Of a stretch of 6,632 bases of DNA, positions 1-5,159 are shown in pieces. Location of the stretch: the NCBI GenBank assembly GCA_002430545.1, contig DJCM01000006.1, forward strand, positions 1 through 6,632, read 5' to 3'. Source of the DNA: Flavobacteriaceae bacterium UBA5950. GTDB lineage: Bacteria; Bacteroidota; Bacteroidia; Flavobacteriales; Flavobacteriaceae. The position numbers and the translations under genes are program-made. Positions within the stretch are counted from its first letter, which is position 1. Every line of letters begins with the position of its first letter. Below the pieces are notes generated by a model. That model worked only from the letters and a program-made list of their open reading frames with translations, searched no databases and had not been told where the DNA came from.

Positions 1-102
1 CTCGTCGAGACTTTTAATGATTTCATAAGGCTGCGACTCATATTGTTGTCCCATAATCGAATTTGAAATAGAGAACAAAAAAACAAAAACAAATACCCTC
101 AT
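1..102 (-). CDS. Secreted protein, N-terminal fragment (possible SOUL heme-binding family)
   Basis: Only the first 34 codons lie in the window; the gene continues past base 1. The reading frame opens with ATG at 102-100, one nucleotide after the stop codon of the M28 peptidase gene, so the two are almost certainly co-transcribed and perhaps translationally coupled. Residues 1-18 form a Sec signal peptide: an Arg near the start, a hydrophobic run of Val/Phe/Leu, and a likely cleavage site after SIMG. The mature part starts QQYESQPYEIIKSLDE. A Tyr-Glu-x-x-x-Tyr-Glu-hydrophobic-hydrophobic start is typical of SOUL/HBP heme-binding proteins, where it is normally followed by an E-I-R-x-Y segment. 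That segment lies outside the window, so the family call is an inference from 16 residues. The existence of the gene is better supported than its identity. Confidence 0.5.
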   Translation of the reverse strand, partial: MRVFVFVFLFSISNSIMGQQYESQPYEIIKSLDE

Positions 103-103
103 A

Positions 104-1138
104 TCAGTTCTCGCTTGGAATTACTACGTCCTCTTTCATGGCTAATCGATCCTCTCGATTGACAATATTCCATGCTGTGTGGAATATCAAACGTGTTCGT
201 TTTTCAAGCAATGAATAATGGATCTTTTCAACAGTATCAGTCGGTGCATGATAGTCTTCATGGGTACCATTAAAATAAAAAATAGCAGGGATGTTATTTT
301 TGATAAAGTGGTAGTGATCAGATCTGTAATAGTATCTGTTTTGACGCCATCTACCAAATTCATAGACTAGAGTGGTGGGGTCATTGTAACGATAATCAAT
401 TGCCAACCCCACATGATTTTTATTTGCTTTTTCTGAAACATCATGCAAGTCTTGTGACAAAATATCCGAGCCTATCAAATAAATATAGTCAGGCTGATCG
501 ATATGCAATGAGTCCACCCGACCAATCATGTCAATATTTAAATTAGCGACTGTGTTCGCTAGGGGATATATGGGGTTTTCGGTGTAGTATTTTGAGCCTA
601 AAAGACCCTTTTCTTCAGCTGAAACATGTAAAAATAAAATCGATCGTCTTGGACCATTCCCATCTTCTTTTGCTTTGATAAATGCTTCTGCAATCTCCAT
701 CATCGCAACAGTTCCAGAGCCATCATCATCAGCTCCGTTATTGATCAGCCCATCTTCAATGCCGATGTGATCTAAATGCGATGTGATGACCAAAACCTCG
801 TCCGACTTGTCTGATCCTTCGATATATGCCAACACATTATAACTATCAATCGAATTCCCTTGTCTGTCAGTGACTGTCATCTCTTGAAAGTATGAACCAC
901 CTGTAGATCCAGCAGAAACGCCAGTAGATTCATAGTAATCTTTTAAAAAGTTGATCGCTAAGGTTTCCCCTTCAGTCCCTGCTTCACGACCCATAAATTC
1001 ATCAGATGCATAGGTATAGAGGTGTGTTTTTAATTCTGCTTCAGTAATGCCTTCGGCATAATCAACAGCTGTTTTTTGTGCTTCGGTTGCACAAGAAAAA
1101 ATAACAAAAAGTATGTTTAAATACAGTATATTTTTCAT
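104..1138 (-). CDS. M28-family zinc metallopeptidase, lipoprotein
   Basis: This is a probable aminopeptidase-type exopeptidase acting outside the cytoplasm. With the ATG at 1138 as start the protein has 344 residues. A TTG two codons upstream is possible, but the ATG is followed directly by the Lys-Asn start of a signal peptide. Residues 1-15 are hydrophobic and lead into Cys16 (context VIFSC), a plausible lipobox, which suggests a lipid-anchored envelope protein. The full M28 di-zinc site is visible: His121 and Asp123 in SHLDHIG, Asp137 in GADDDGSG, Glu175-Glu176 in SAEEKG, Asp203 in NIDMIG and His297 in DYHAPTDT. By family knowledge Asp123 and Glu175 are catalytic and the rest bind metal. 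No protease-associated domain or C-terminal sorting domain is seen, so this is the short single-domain form. It lies downstream of the DUF3050 gene and 1 nt upstream of the partial secreted-protein gene. The class is secure, but substrate preference cannot be read from sequence. Confidence 0.93.
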   Translation of the reverse strand: MKNILYLNILFVIFSCATEAQKTAVDYAEGITEAELKTHLYTYASDEFMGREAGTEGETLAINFLKDYYESTGVSAGSTGGSYFQEMTVTDRQGNSIDSYNVLAYIEGSDKSDEVLVITSHLDHIGIEDGLINNGADDDGSGTVAMMEIAEAFIKAKEDGNGPRRSILFLHVSAEEKGLLGSKYYTENPIYPLANTVANLNIDMIGRVDSLHIDQPDYIYLIGSDILSQDLHDVSEKANKNHVGLAIDYRYNDPTTLVYEFGRWRQNRYYYRSDHYHFIKNNIPAIFYFNGTHEDYHAPTDTVEKIHYSLLEKRTRLIFHTAWNIVNREDRLAMKEDVVIPSEN

Positions 1139-1172
1139 AATCAATGATATTTTAAGAATATAAATGTATTAA

Positions 1173-1191
1173 AATCAAATTAGATTTGATT
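1173..1191 (-). terminator. AT-rich hairpin at the end of the DUF3050 gene, possible weak terminator or attenuator
   Basis: AATCAAAT (1173-1180) and ATTTGATT (1184-1191) are perfect 8-bp inverted arms with a 3-base loop. The right arm lies in the last codons of the DUF3050 gene, and the stop codon TAA occupies 1182-1180. On the transcribed strand the stem is followed by TTTTAATA. The stem has only one G-C pair per arm, so it would be weak. It might lower expression of the downstream M28 gene relative to the DUF3050 gene, or it may be chance in AT-rich sequence. Confidence 0.25.
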
Positions 1192-1932
1192 GGCAATTGC
1201 GTCCCAAAGTTCAATCCTGCTTTTGAGTGCTCGTTTAGCACCCAGAGTTGCTTCTTCTTTTTTCATGGGATCGCCTTCACACAGTTCATCAATCATCTGT
1301 AGTGCCATGGGTCCATGCTCATCTCCATCGATTTCAATATGACGCTCCAGATAATACACCAAAGTATTTGCATCCGAATGCCCTTTTTCACTCAGTTCGC
1401 GAACAATGGAAATAAACATATCAGGGATCAAGTCTTCTCGACCATAGGTGAATACACCAGCTACAACATGAATGGGATCATTTTCGACACAGTCCATTGT
1501 TTGTTGAACAAAATGTTTGGCAGCCTGACTCGCACCTGAATTGACAATTGATTTTTCCCAAGTTTCTCCTTGTTCGAGTTGTTGGATAAATGATTTTATC
1601 GCACTTGTGTCAGCATCAATGTCTTCCATCGCTTTGATGTAGAGTTCAAAGTGACTCGTGGCATTGCCATTTTGATCGACATCACTTTCTTCTCCAAATA
1701 CGATTTCGTTGATCAACCTTCGCGTCACAGGATTCCCGACAGGTGTCCAAGGGATCGATGTGCAAGTGAGATCGAGTTGCAGTCGCTTTAGCAACGACAT
1801 AAAATCCCAAACTGCAAATACGTGAGTTTCCATAAAACGCTGAATTGCGTCAATAGAGTTCATGGCGTTGTAGAGCGGGTGATTGATTAGTGCAGAACGA
1901 TACTCATCAAGCTGAGATGTAGTTTCTATCAT
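1180..1932 (-). CDS. DUF3050 family protein (heme-oxygenase-like fold)
   Basis: A 250-residue soluble protein with no signal peptide or membrane segment, at the usual length for DUF3050. The hallmark N-terminal block is clear: HPLY at 18-21, then FMETHVFAVWDFMSLLKRLQ at 33-52, followed by a PWTP turn and an RLINEIV helix. Further conserved-looking polar positions are His94 and Glu96 (HFELY), Glu166 (YGRED), and the cluster Glu196, His198, Asp202, His206. The family has been placed in the heme-oxygenase-like superfamily, which includes CADD/BesC-like diiron oxidases using Glu/His/Asp ligands. The His198-x3-Asp202-x3-His206 pattern resembles the third-helix ligand set of those enzymes, but whether this protein binds metal is inference. 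No reaction is established for the family as far as I know. It leads the minus-strand operon and diverges from the HMG-CoA lyase gene. The leader before its ATG is A-rich and has no Shine-Dalgarno sequence. Confidence 0.85.
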   Translation of the reverse strand: MIETTSQLDEYRSALINHPLYNAMNSIDAIQRFMETHVFAVWDFMSLLKRLQLDLTCTSIPWTPVGNPVTRRLINEIVFGEESDVDQNGNATSHFELYIKAMEDIDADTSAIKSFIQQLEQGETWEKSIVNSGASQAAKHFVQQTMDCVENDPIHVVAGVFTYGREDLIPDMFISIVRELSEKGHSDANTLVYYLERHIEIDGDEHGPMALQMIDELCEGDPMKKEEATLGAKRALKSRIELWDAIANQI

Positions 1933-2026
1933 CGTTTTTCAATTTTTCTTTTTCGGTTGTAAAATTACATAAAATCCTGTCGATTACCTAAGCTAAAATG
2001 CAGTACAATTCTGTACATTTGACACT
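1933..2026. other. Divergent intergenic region between the DUF3050 and HMG-CoA lyase genes
   Basis: The 94 bases hold the promoters of both flanking genes. Two short dyads stand out. TGTAA-AA-TTACA (1958-1969) overlaps the best minus-strand -7 candidate, TAATTTTA read from 1967 to 1960, one mismatch from TAnnTTTG. GTACA-ATTC-TGTAC (2003-2016) runs into the plus-strand -7 box. Neither promoter has a recognisable TTTG at the -33 distance. The dyads do not share the same arm sequence, so one regulator binding both is not shown. No small ORF or RNA is apparent. Confidence 0.5.
2014..2021 (+). promoter_or_regulatory. -7 box of the HMG-CoA lyase promoter
   Basis: TACATTTG is an exact match to the Bacteroidota TAnnTTTG element. 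It ends only 5 bases before the ATG at 2027. With usual spacing the transcript would begin at or just before the start codon, giving a leaderless or nearly leaderless mRNA. There is no TTTG 19-21 bases upstream, so the promoter may be weak or activator-dependent. The GTACA/TGTAC dyad overlaps its first three bases. Confidence 0.5.
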
Positions 2027-2890
2027 ATGATACGTCCTAAAATCATCGAATGCCCCAGAGATGCAATGCAAGGTGTAAAGTCTTTTATTCCCACAGAAAT
2101 AAAAGTGGAGTACCTTCAGTTCCTTCTTGGTGTTGGATTTCATACACTTGATTTTGGCAGCTTTGTTTCGCCAAGAGCAGTGCCACAAATGCGCGACACT
2201 GCCAAAGTTTTAGATCAACTGGACTTATCTGACACAAAAACAGAATTGTTGGCAATCGTTGCCAACCTAAGAGGGGCGCAAGCAGCACTTGATTTCGAGC
2301 AAATTAAGTTTATTGGATATCCATTTTCAATATCTGAAAACTTTCAAATGCGAAATACTCACAAAACAATTTCAGAATCCCTACAAATTCTAGAGCAAAT
2401 CAAAACATTGAGCGACAAACACAATAGAACACTTGCCGTTTATCTATCAATGGGATTTGGCAACCCCTATGGAGACCCATGGAGTGTTGATATCGTATCG
2501 AAATGGACAGATCAACTTGTAGGTATGGGAATTGAAATTATTTCACTTTCCGACACTGTTGGGCAAGCAGTACCTAAGGACATCTCTTATTTATACTCGA
2601 AGATAATACCAACATATCCCTCTGTGGAGTTTGGTGCTCATTTCCACACACATACCAACAATGGATATGAAAAACTCTCTGCTGCTTACGTCGCAGGGTG
2701 CCAACGGTTTGATGGAGTAATACATGGTTTTGGGGGTTGCCCAATGGCAAGTGATGCCTTGGTGGGGAATATGCCAACAGAAAAATTACTTACGTTTTTC
2801 AATGAAGAAGGGATAAATACTGGTATACATCCTACTCGATTTGAATCTGCAATGATCCAGGGAAAAATATTATTCACAAAGTATCGTTAG
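2027..2890 (+). CDS. Hydroxymethylglutaryl-CoA lyase (MvaB/HMGCL family)
   Basis: This cytoplasmic TIM-barrel enzyme cleaves HMG-CoA to acetyl-CoA and acetoacetate, the last step of leucine degradation. At 287 residues it is normal length for bacterial forms. Visible family landmarks: Arg11-Asp12 and Lys18 in the first strand and loop (PRDAMQGVK), SFVSPRAVPQM at 45-55, a conserved Asn80, the metal-binding His205-x-His207 pair, the G-loop GFGGCP with catalytic Cys238, and Asn248 and Glu252 in GNMPTE. Compared with the human enzyme, Asp42 occupies the Glu72 position and HFHTHTNN replaces HxHDTYGQ. I believe both are usual in flavobacterial members, so the activity is probably intact. The ATG at 2027 is the only start that keeps the Arg-Asp motif, because the next Met is inside it. 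No other leucine-pathway gene lies in the window, and the divergent DUF3050 gene has no obvious link. Confidence 0.93.
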   Translation: MIRPKIIECPRDAMQGVKSFIPTEIKVEYLQFLLGVGFHTLDFGSFVSPRAVPQMRDTAKVLDQLDLSDTKTELLAIVANLRGAQAALDFEQIKFIGYPFSISENFQMRNTHKTISESLQILEQIKTLSDKHNRTLAVYLSMGFGNPYGDPWSVDIVSKWTDQLVGMGIEIISLSDTVGQAVPKDISYLYSKIIPTYPSVEFGAHFHTHTNNGYEKLSAAYVAGCQRFDGVIHGFGGCPMASDALVGNMPTEKLLTFFNEEGINTGIHPTRFESAMIQGKILFTKYR

Positions 2891-2892
2891 TT

Positions 2893-2909
2893 AATTATTT
2901 AAAATAATT
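2893..2909 (+). terminator. AT-only hairpin after the HMG-CoA lyase gene
   Basis: AATTATT (2893-2899) and AATAATT (2903-2909) form a 7-bp stem with a 3-base loop, 2 bases after the stop codon. AAATAATT occurs again at 2912-2919 and is followed by TTTG. The stem contains no G-C pair, so it is a poor intrinsic terminator. It is the only terminator-like structure before the porin promoter. Confidence 0.25.
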
Positions 2910-2918
2910 CTAAATAAT

Positions 2919-2949
2919 TTTGTTTGTGTTGTTTTCTGAAATATATTTG
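2919..2949 (+). promoter_or_regulatory. Promoter of the porin/FMN-binding/membrane-protein unit
   Basis: TTTG (2919-2922) and TATATTTG (2942-2949) match the Bacteroidota -33 and -7 consensus with a 19-base spacer, the preferred 19-21 range. The predicted transcription start is near 2954, leaving a leader of about 27 bases that is AT-rich and has no Shine-Dalgarno sequence. This is the best complete promoter in the window. It suggests that the porin gene starts its own transcript and is not read only from the lyase gene. Confidence 0.6.
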
Positions 2950-2980
2950 CCTTATATTTAATTAATCTAAATAAACATAC

Positions 2981-4111
2981 ATGAAAAATACATCAATTTT
3001 TGTATTTCTATTGGCTTCTTTTGTAAACGCACAAGAACAATACAATAGTGCATCCACACAGCTCAGTAAACTTCAAACAATAGAAAGTGGTCTTTCGATT
3101 GGGGGGTATGGGGAAGTGACATACAACAACCTTGAGGGTACATTAACTCCAGCAGAAATTGATGTACAGCGACTGGTTATGCTTTTCGCTTATAAATTTG
3201 ATAATCGAACTTCATTTGTGACAGAAATTGAATTTGAACACGTAAAAGAAGTATATGTAGAACAGGCATTTGTGAACTATTCTGTAGCTGATGGCGTGAA
3301 TCTGCGAGGTGGTTTAATGCTCGTTCCAATGGGTATTATCAACGAATATCATGAGCCGACAACTTTTAATGGAGTTGAAAGACCTAGCTTAGACAGTAAG
3401 ATTGTTCCTTCAACATGGCGCGAAATGGGGCTTGGTGTTTCTGGTCGTGTCAATAGTGCTTCGCTGCGTTATCAAGCATACCTAATGAATGGATTTCTTT
3501 CCTATGGGGAAAGTCATAAACTAAGAGGATCAGATGGACTTCGAAAAGGTCGTCAAAAAGGGGCTGAATCAGTTGCATCGGACGCAAATTTTGCAGGTAG
3601 AGTTGAATATTATGGATTGCCAAAACTCAAACTTGGGCTATCATATTATATAGGCAATACCCAAACAACTAACCCAGAACAAAGCAATACACAAGTAGGC
3701 CTATCAATGTTTGGTTTTGACTATCGATATGTGAATGGACGTTTTTCATCAAGAGGGCAGCTAATTGCTGCTAGCCTAAGCGATACACAGGCCTACAACC
3801 TTGCGGGCACTACAGACCTAGGATCAGCGATGGGGGGTTATTATATTGAAGGGGCTTACAACTTATTACCACTCCATCGTTCTCAGAAATTGGATTTATT
3901 TCTACGCTACGAAAACTTCAATACCCATCAAAAAACTGCTGGGGATCTAATTACCAATGATGCATATCATCGCAACGAAACAACCTTTGGATTGTCCTAC
4001 CACATTGCCAATGGTGCTGTTTTCAAAATGGATTATCAGTCAAAATCAACAGCTGTTGATGGCTCTGCTGCAGTTGGTCAATTGAATATGGGATTAGGTG
4101 TGTTCTTTTGA
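2981..4111 (+). CDS. Outer-membrane porin, phosphate-selective-porin-like beta-barrel
   Basis: A 376-residue outer-membrane protein. Residues 1-17 are a Sec signal peptide with probable cleavage after VNA. The mature chain consists of alternating amphipathic strands and ends in Gly-Val-Phe-Phe, the terminal aromatic expected for insertion by the BAM machinery. Recognisable blocks are IGGYGEVTYNN (40-50), DVQRLVM (61-67), TEIEFEHV (81-88), the region 111-146 with GLMLVPMGIINEYHEP and VPSTWRE, and GSDGLRKGRQKGAES (183-197). I know this block order from bacterial porins annotated with the phosphate-selective porin O/P family. The substrate is unproven, and phosphate should not be assumed. It opens a unit with a secreted FMN-binding protein and a four-helix membrane protein; the gap to the next gene is 28 bases. 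No Pho-box-like repeat is seen upstream. A TonB-dependent receptor is excluded by the short length and lack of a plug domain. Confidence 0.85.
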   Translation: MKNTSIFVFLLASFVNAQEQYNSASTQLSKLQTIESGLSIGGYGEVTYNNLEGTLTPAEIDVQRLVMLFAYKFDNRTSFVTEIEFEHVKEVYVEQAFVNYSVADGVNLRGGLMLVPMGIINEYHEPTTFNGVERPSLDSKIVPSTWREMGLGVSGRVNSASLRYQAYLMNGFLSYGESHKLRGSDGLRKGRQKGAESVASDANFAGRVEYYGLPKLKLGLSYYIGNTQTTNPEQSNTQVGLSMFGFDYRYVNGRFSSRGQLIAASLSDTQAYNLAGTTDLGSAMGGYYIEGAYNLLPLHRSQKLDLFLRYENFNTHQKTAGDLITNDAYHRNETTFGLSYHIANGAVFKMDYQSKSTAVDGSAAVGQLNMGLGVFF

Positions 4112-4113
4112 TG

Positions 4114-4121
4114 TATATTTG
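4114..4121 (+). promoter_or_regulatory. Possible internal -7 box before the FMN-binding gene
   Basis: TATATTTG, an exact TAnnTTTG match identical to the porin and guaB boxes, lies 3 bases after the porin stop codon and 18 bases before the TTG start. No TTTG is found at the -33 distance, which would fall inside the porin coding sequence. It could be a secondary promoter for the last two genes, or chance. Confidence 0.3.
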
Positions 4122-4139
4122 GTGACTTAAAAATTTGCT

Positions 4140-4625
4140 TTGAAATACGTTATTCTTTTTATTTTAATTTCCTTTCAGCTCTCGGCTCAATCTGATCGCG
4201 TGCTAAAGAAAGCAACAAAGCTGATAGAGAAAACATACGACATAGACGTTTTGCAATTGATCCAAAACAATTTTGAAGTAAACGCTGTTGTTGGTAATCT
4301 TTATAATGTTTTTGATAAGGACTTACTCAAGGGTTATGCTTTCCTTGGCACTGCCCCAAGCAAAACAGACACCTTCGAATATCTCGTAGTTTTCGATCAA
4401 GATTTAATTATCAAGAAAATAAGCGTTTTGGTTTATCGAGAAGATTATGGGGGTGAAATTGGAAGTAATCGCTGGTTGAAACAATTTGCTGGCAAATCAA
4501 CCAACACAGACTTTTCTGTTGGTGAAAATGTCGCTGCCATTTCAGGCGCTACAATCTCTGTTTATTCCATGACCAACGCAGTCAATGAATTGCTGAGTGA
4601 AATGGACAACTTTGATCATTTATGA
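4140..4625 (+). CDS. Secreted FMN-binding domain protein (FMN_bind, RnfG/NqrC-like)
   Basis: A 161-residue exported protein. Residues 1-17 (ending SAQ) are a signal peptide, so the domain acts in the periplasm. The C-terminal half is a single FMN_bind domain: YGGEIGSNRWLKQF at 103-116, then AISGATIS at 133-140, the motif in which ApbE attaches FMN through a phosphoester bond to Thr138 in RnfG, NqrC and related proteins. The motif usually has an Asp three residues before the Ser/Thr of SGAT. Here that position is Ala132, so covalent flavinylation is less certain than in classical members. The start is TTG: an in-frame stop lies at 4128-4130, no ATG lies between, and the TTG is followed directly by Lys-Tyr and the hydrophobic core. 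The gene overlaps the next by 4 bases (ATGA). The context between a porin and an inner-membrane protein suggests a periplasmic electron carrier, which is inference. Confidence 0.88.
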   Translation: MKYVILFILISFQLSAQSDRVLKKATKLIEKTYDIDVLQLIQNNFEVNAVVGNLYNVFDKDLLKGYAFLGTAPSKTDTFEYLVVFDQDLIIKKISVLVYREDYGGEIGSNRWLKQFAGKSTNTDFSVGENVAAISGATISVYSMTNAVNELLSEMDNFDHL

Positions 4626-5107
4626 TACCAACCATTGACAAATGGAGTTATCCTTTGCGTACCCTTACCGCATGCTTCCTCATTGTGCTTTCCATTGGAT
4701 TTTACACAGGTATTCGTTTTGTTGGTGAAACCAATAGCACAAACCCCGATGGACTTATTGAACATTACAATGGCAATGAAGAGGATGAGGATACAATGGT
4801 TATGAAATTCAAAAAGAGTGCCCAAGAAATGTTGACCATAGTCCATACACATATCTTGAGCATGTCGATGCTTTTTTTTATAACGGGATTTTTGTTGGCA
4901 CAAACTCCAATCAATCAACGTCTTAAGCTTTTTTTGATCATCGAACCCTTTATATCCATAGTTCTCACTTTTGGGGGATTATATTTGATTTGGTATGGGG
5001 TTGAATGGTTCAGGTATGTAGTGATTATCTCTGGAATCGTAATGACATTGGCCTATTCTGCAGCAGTGGTAATCGTGCTCAAACACCTTCGTTTGTTTTC
5101 AAGCTAG
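4622..5107 (+). CDS. Four-helix inner-membrane protein of unknown family, linked to the FMN-binding protein
   Basis: A 161-residue integral membrane protein that I cannot assign to a named family. Hydrophobic segments lie at about residues 12-33, 74-93, 103-124 and 132-153. Positive charges are at the N-terminus (Lys7, Arg13), in the 94-102 loop and at the C-terminus, while the 34-73 loop carries an acidic patch (EEDED, 53-57). This predicts both ends in the cytoplasm and the long acidic loop in the periplasm. Histidines are His48 in that loop, His75 and His77 at the start of helix 2 (IVHTHILSMS), and His155 after helix 4. The His-Thr-His pair near the periplasmic face could bind heme or metal, but no known b-type cytochrome pattern is matched. 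Its ATG overlaps the TGA of the FMN-binding gene, implying translational coupling and probably a joint complex. It may anchor or exchange electrons with the flavoprotein; this is inference. Confidence 0.8.
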   Translation: MIPTIDKWSYPLRTLTACFLIVLSIGFYTGIRFVGETNSTNPDGLIEHYNGNEEDEDTMVMKFKKSAQEMLTIVHTHILSMSMLFFITGFLLAQTPINQRLKLFLIIEPFISIVLTFGGLYLIWYGVEWFRYVVIISGIVMTLAYSAAVVIVLKHLRLFSS

Positions 5108-5124
5108 TTTGGCATTTAATTTAG

Positions 5125-5132
5125 TATATTTG
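5125..5132 (+). promoter_or_regulatory. guaB: -7 box of the guaB promoter
   Basis: TATATTTG matches TAnnTTTG exactly. It starts 18 bases after the stop codon of the membrane-protein gene and puts the transcription start near 5137, with a leader of about 23 bases. No TTTG is found 19-21 bases upstream; the nearest, at 5108-5111, is only 13 bases away. guaB may therefore have its own promoter, but read-through from the porin unit cannot be excluded because no terminator is seen in 5108-5159. Confidence 0.45.
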
Positions 5133-5139
5133 CATGCAA
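5130..5139. promoter_or_regulatory. Perfect palindrome TTGCATGCAA over the guaB -7 box and start region
   Basis: TTGCATGCAA is a perfect 10-bp palindrome that begins within the last three bases of the -7 box and reaches the predicted transcription start. Its position suits an operator for a dimeric repressor. It does not resemble the enterobacterial PurR box, and no regulator gene lies nearby. Confidence 0.3.
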
Positions 5140-5158
5140 CTAATTGTAAACTAGTTGC
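5136..5158 (+). promoter_or_regulatory. Inverted repeat in the guaB leader, possible 5' hairpin
   Basis: GCAACTA (5136-5142) and TAGTTGC (5152-5158) are perfect 7-bp inverted arms around a 9-base loop. The left arm starts at about the predicted +1, and the right arm ends one base before the ATG at 5160. If formed in the mRNA, the hairpin would fill the leader and press against the ribosome-binding region. The left arm shares GCAA with the TTGCATGCAA palindrome, so the two structures overlap. The right arm contains most of a further perfect 8-bp palindrome, AACTAGTT (5149-5156). Confidence 0.4.
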
Positions 5159-5159
5159 T

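Noticed and set aside
1139..1144. TTG at 1144 as the start of the M28 peptidase gene
   Set aside because: An ATG two codons later is followed directly by a typical lipoprotein signal peptide, so TTG is not needed.
1315..1539. 74-codon plus-strand frame inside the DUF3050 gene, and similar short antisense frames in the lyase and guaB genes
   Set aside because: All are fully inside conserved genes, show no recognisable protein features and lack separate start signals.
2891..2980. Small gene or RNA between the lyase and porin genes
   Set aside because: The gap is only 90 bases, almost pure A+T, and explained by the AT hairpin and the porin promoter.
4616..4918. 100-codon antisense open frame across the membrane-protein gene
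   Set aside because: It lies opposite a well-supported gene, has no domain-like or signal features, and its composition reads as a mirror of the coding strand.
4870..4939. T8 and T7 runs in the membrane-protein gene as terminators
   Set aside because: They are Phe/Leu codons in transmembrane helices, and no stable GC-containing hairpin precedes them.
5109..5159. In-frame TTG at 5109 extending guaB by 17 residues
   Set aside because: The extra residues do not resemble IMP dehydrogenase, the stretch holds the -7 box and palindromes, and the ATG at 5160 gives the normal 490-residue protein.
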